This document shows, in pieces, positions 63,621 to 64,000 of a stretch of DNA of 64,000 nucleotides. The stretch spans positions 186,001-250,000 of the forward strand of contig NZ_JADCUC010000005.1 of assembly GCF_016464365.1 (NCBI RefSeq), read 5' to 3'. The notes beneath the pieces are model-generated. The model was not told where the DNA came from, did no database searches, and saw only the letters and a list, made by a program, of their open reading frames with translations. The stretch is from Sandaracinobacteroides hominis (GTDB lineage Bacteria > Pseudomonadota > Alphaproteobacteria > Sphingomonadales > Sphingomonadaceae). The position numbers and the translations under genes were made by a program. How positions within the stretch are numbered: the first letter of the stretch is position 1; every line of letters begins with the position of its first letter.

Positions 63621-64000
63621 CCGAGCGTCTGAAGATAAGCGGCCTGAAAAAGGCCTTCGGCTCCAAGGTCGTCCTCGATGGCGTAGACCTGTCCGTCGCG
63701 CCGGGCGAAAGCCTCGTCATCATTGGCGGCTCCGGTACCGGCAAGTCCGTGCTGCTGAAGTGCATCCTGGGCCTCATCAAGCCCGACGCCGGCTCCATCC
63801 TGCTCGACGGCAAGGAGCTTGTCGGCCTGAAGGGCAGGGCGCTGGAAGAAGCGCGCGCCCGCTTCGGCATGCTGTTCCAGGGCGGCGCCCTGTTCGACAG
63901 CCTGCCGGTATGGCGCAACATCACCTTTGCGCTGACGCAGGGCAAGCTTGGCGGCGGTGCGCAGATGCGCAAGCTCGCCATCGAGAATCTCACCAAGGTG
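63617..64000 (+). CDS. mlaF: MlaF-family ABC transporter ATPase (3' truncated by window end)
   Basis: The frame starts with TTG (overlapping the mlaE stop) and is open to the last base. The 128 visible codons show LKISGLKKAFGSKVVLDGVDL, Walker A IIGGSGTGKSVLLKCILGL and the Q-loop GMLFQGGALFDSLPV, the MlaF-type Q-loop. The signature motif and Walker B lie beyond the window. It energises Mla lipid transport together with MlaE. Confidence 0.93.
   Translation, partial: MTERLKISGLKKAFGSKVVLDGVDLSVAPGESLVIIGGSGTGKSVLLKCILGLIKPDAGSILLDGKELVGLKGRALEEARARFGMLFQGGALFDSLPVWRNITFALTQGKLGGGAQMRKLAIENLTKV

Overview
The window looks like the chromosome of a Sphingomonadales (Alphaproteobacteria) bacterium. 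The DNA is GC-rich throughout and GTG/TTG starts are frequent. The gene set fits that group: class I lysyl-tRNA synthetase, an NDUFA12-MlaD-DUF2155-Aat block, a double cold-shock-domain protein, a ThiS-ThiG fusion, a COQ9 protein, a Coq7 hydroxylase, a PEPxxWA-CTERM surface protein and a DinG-like helicase back to back with lysS. No rRNA, tRNA, CRISPR, insertion sequence, integrase or prophage was recognised. Most genes are housekeeping and packed with 4-nt start/stop overlaps.

Layout. 1-3.9 kb: the end of a putative export operon (membrane M50-like protein fused to a HlyD-like barrel, a periplasmic adaptor, and a cytoplasmic-sensor/HlyD hybrid). 3.9-12.9 kb: M20 peptidase, Ca2+/H+ antiporter, subtilisin-like lipoprotein with a barrel-like tail, HAD nucleotidase, dapD, DUF2147, dienelactone hydrolase, peroxiredoxin, YqgE. 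13-21 kb: biotin carboxylase-type alpha subunit (PccA-like), HtrA protease, aat, DUF2155, MlaD, NDUFA12, DUF192, double cold-shock protein. 21.3-24.4 kb: a molybdenum-hydroxylase maturation cassette (CoxG, XdhC, MoeA-like, MocA) without the enzyme itself. 24.8-33.6 kb: methylmalonyl-CoA epimerase, ssb, DUF3667, feoAB, COQ9, rpsU, FKBP, DUF805, a retropepsin-like exported protein, an Hsp70-like ATPase. 33.7-37.7 kb: SnoaL-like protein, accC-accB-aroQ, thiSG. 37.7-40.1 kb: two AT-richer orphan genes around a DUF1801 gene. 40.2-45.3 kb: bioB, rppH, esterase, nadK, moaA, mntP with a manganese riboswitch. 45.4-54 kb: a long minus-strand run rplU-rpmA-obgE-proB-proA-nadD-rsfS-rlmH-ctpA-dsbB-coq7. 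54-64 kb: DUF885 peptidase, PEP-CTERM protein, TPR protein, lysS diverging from a dinG-like helicase, a SixA-like phosphatase and the start of mlaEF.

The most unusual element is a dispersed family of intergenic tandem repeats at about 12.95, 15.73, 24.43, 48.24 and 53.28 kb. Each unit of about 64-75 bp folds into four consecutive short hairpins. Comparing copies shows paired, compensatory substitutions in the stems, so the folded structure appears to be conserved. I do not recognise it as a named repeat family. One array contains a duplicate of the 3' end of rsfS.
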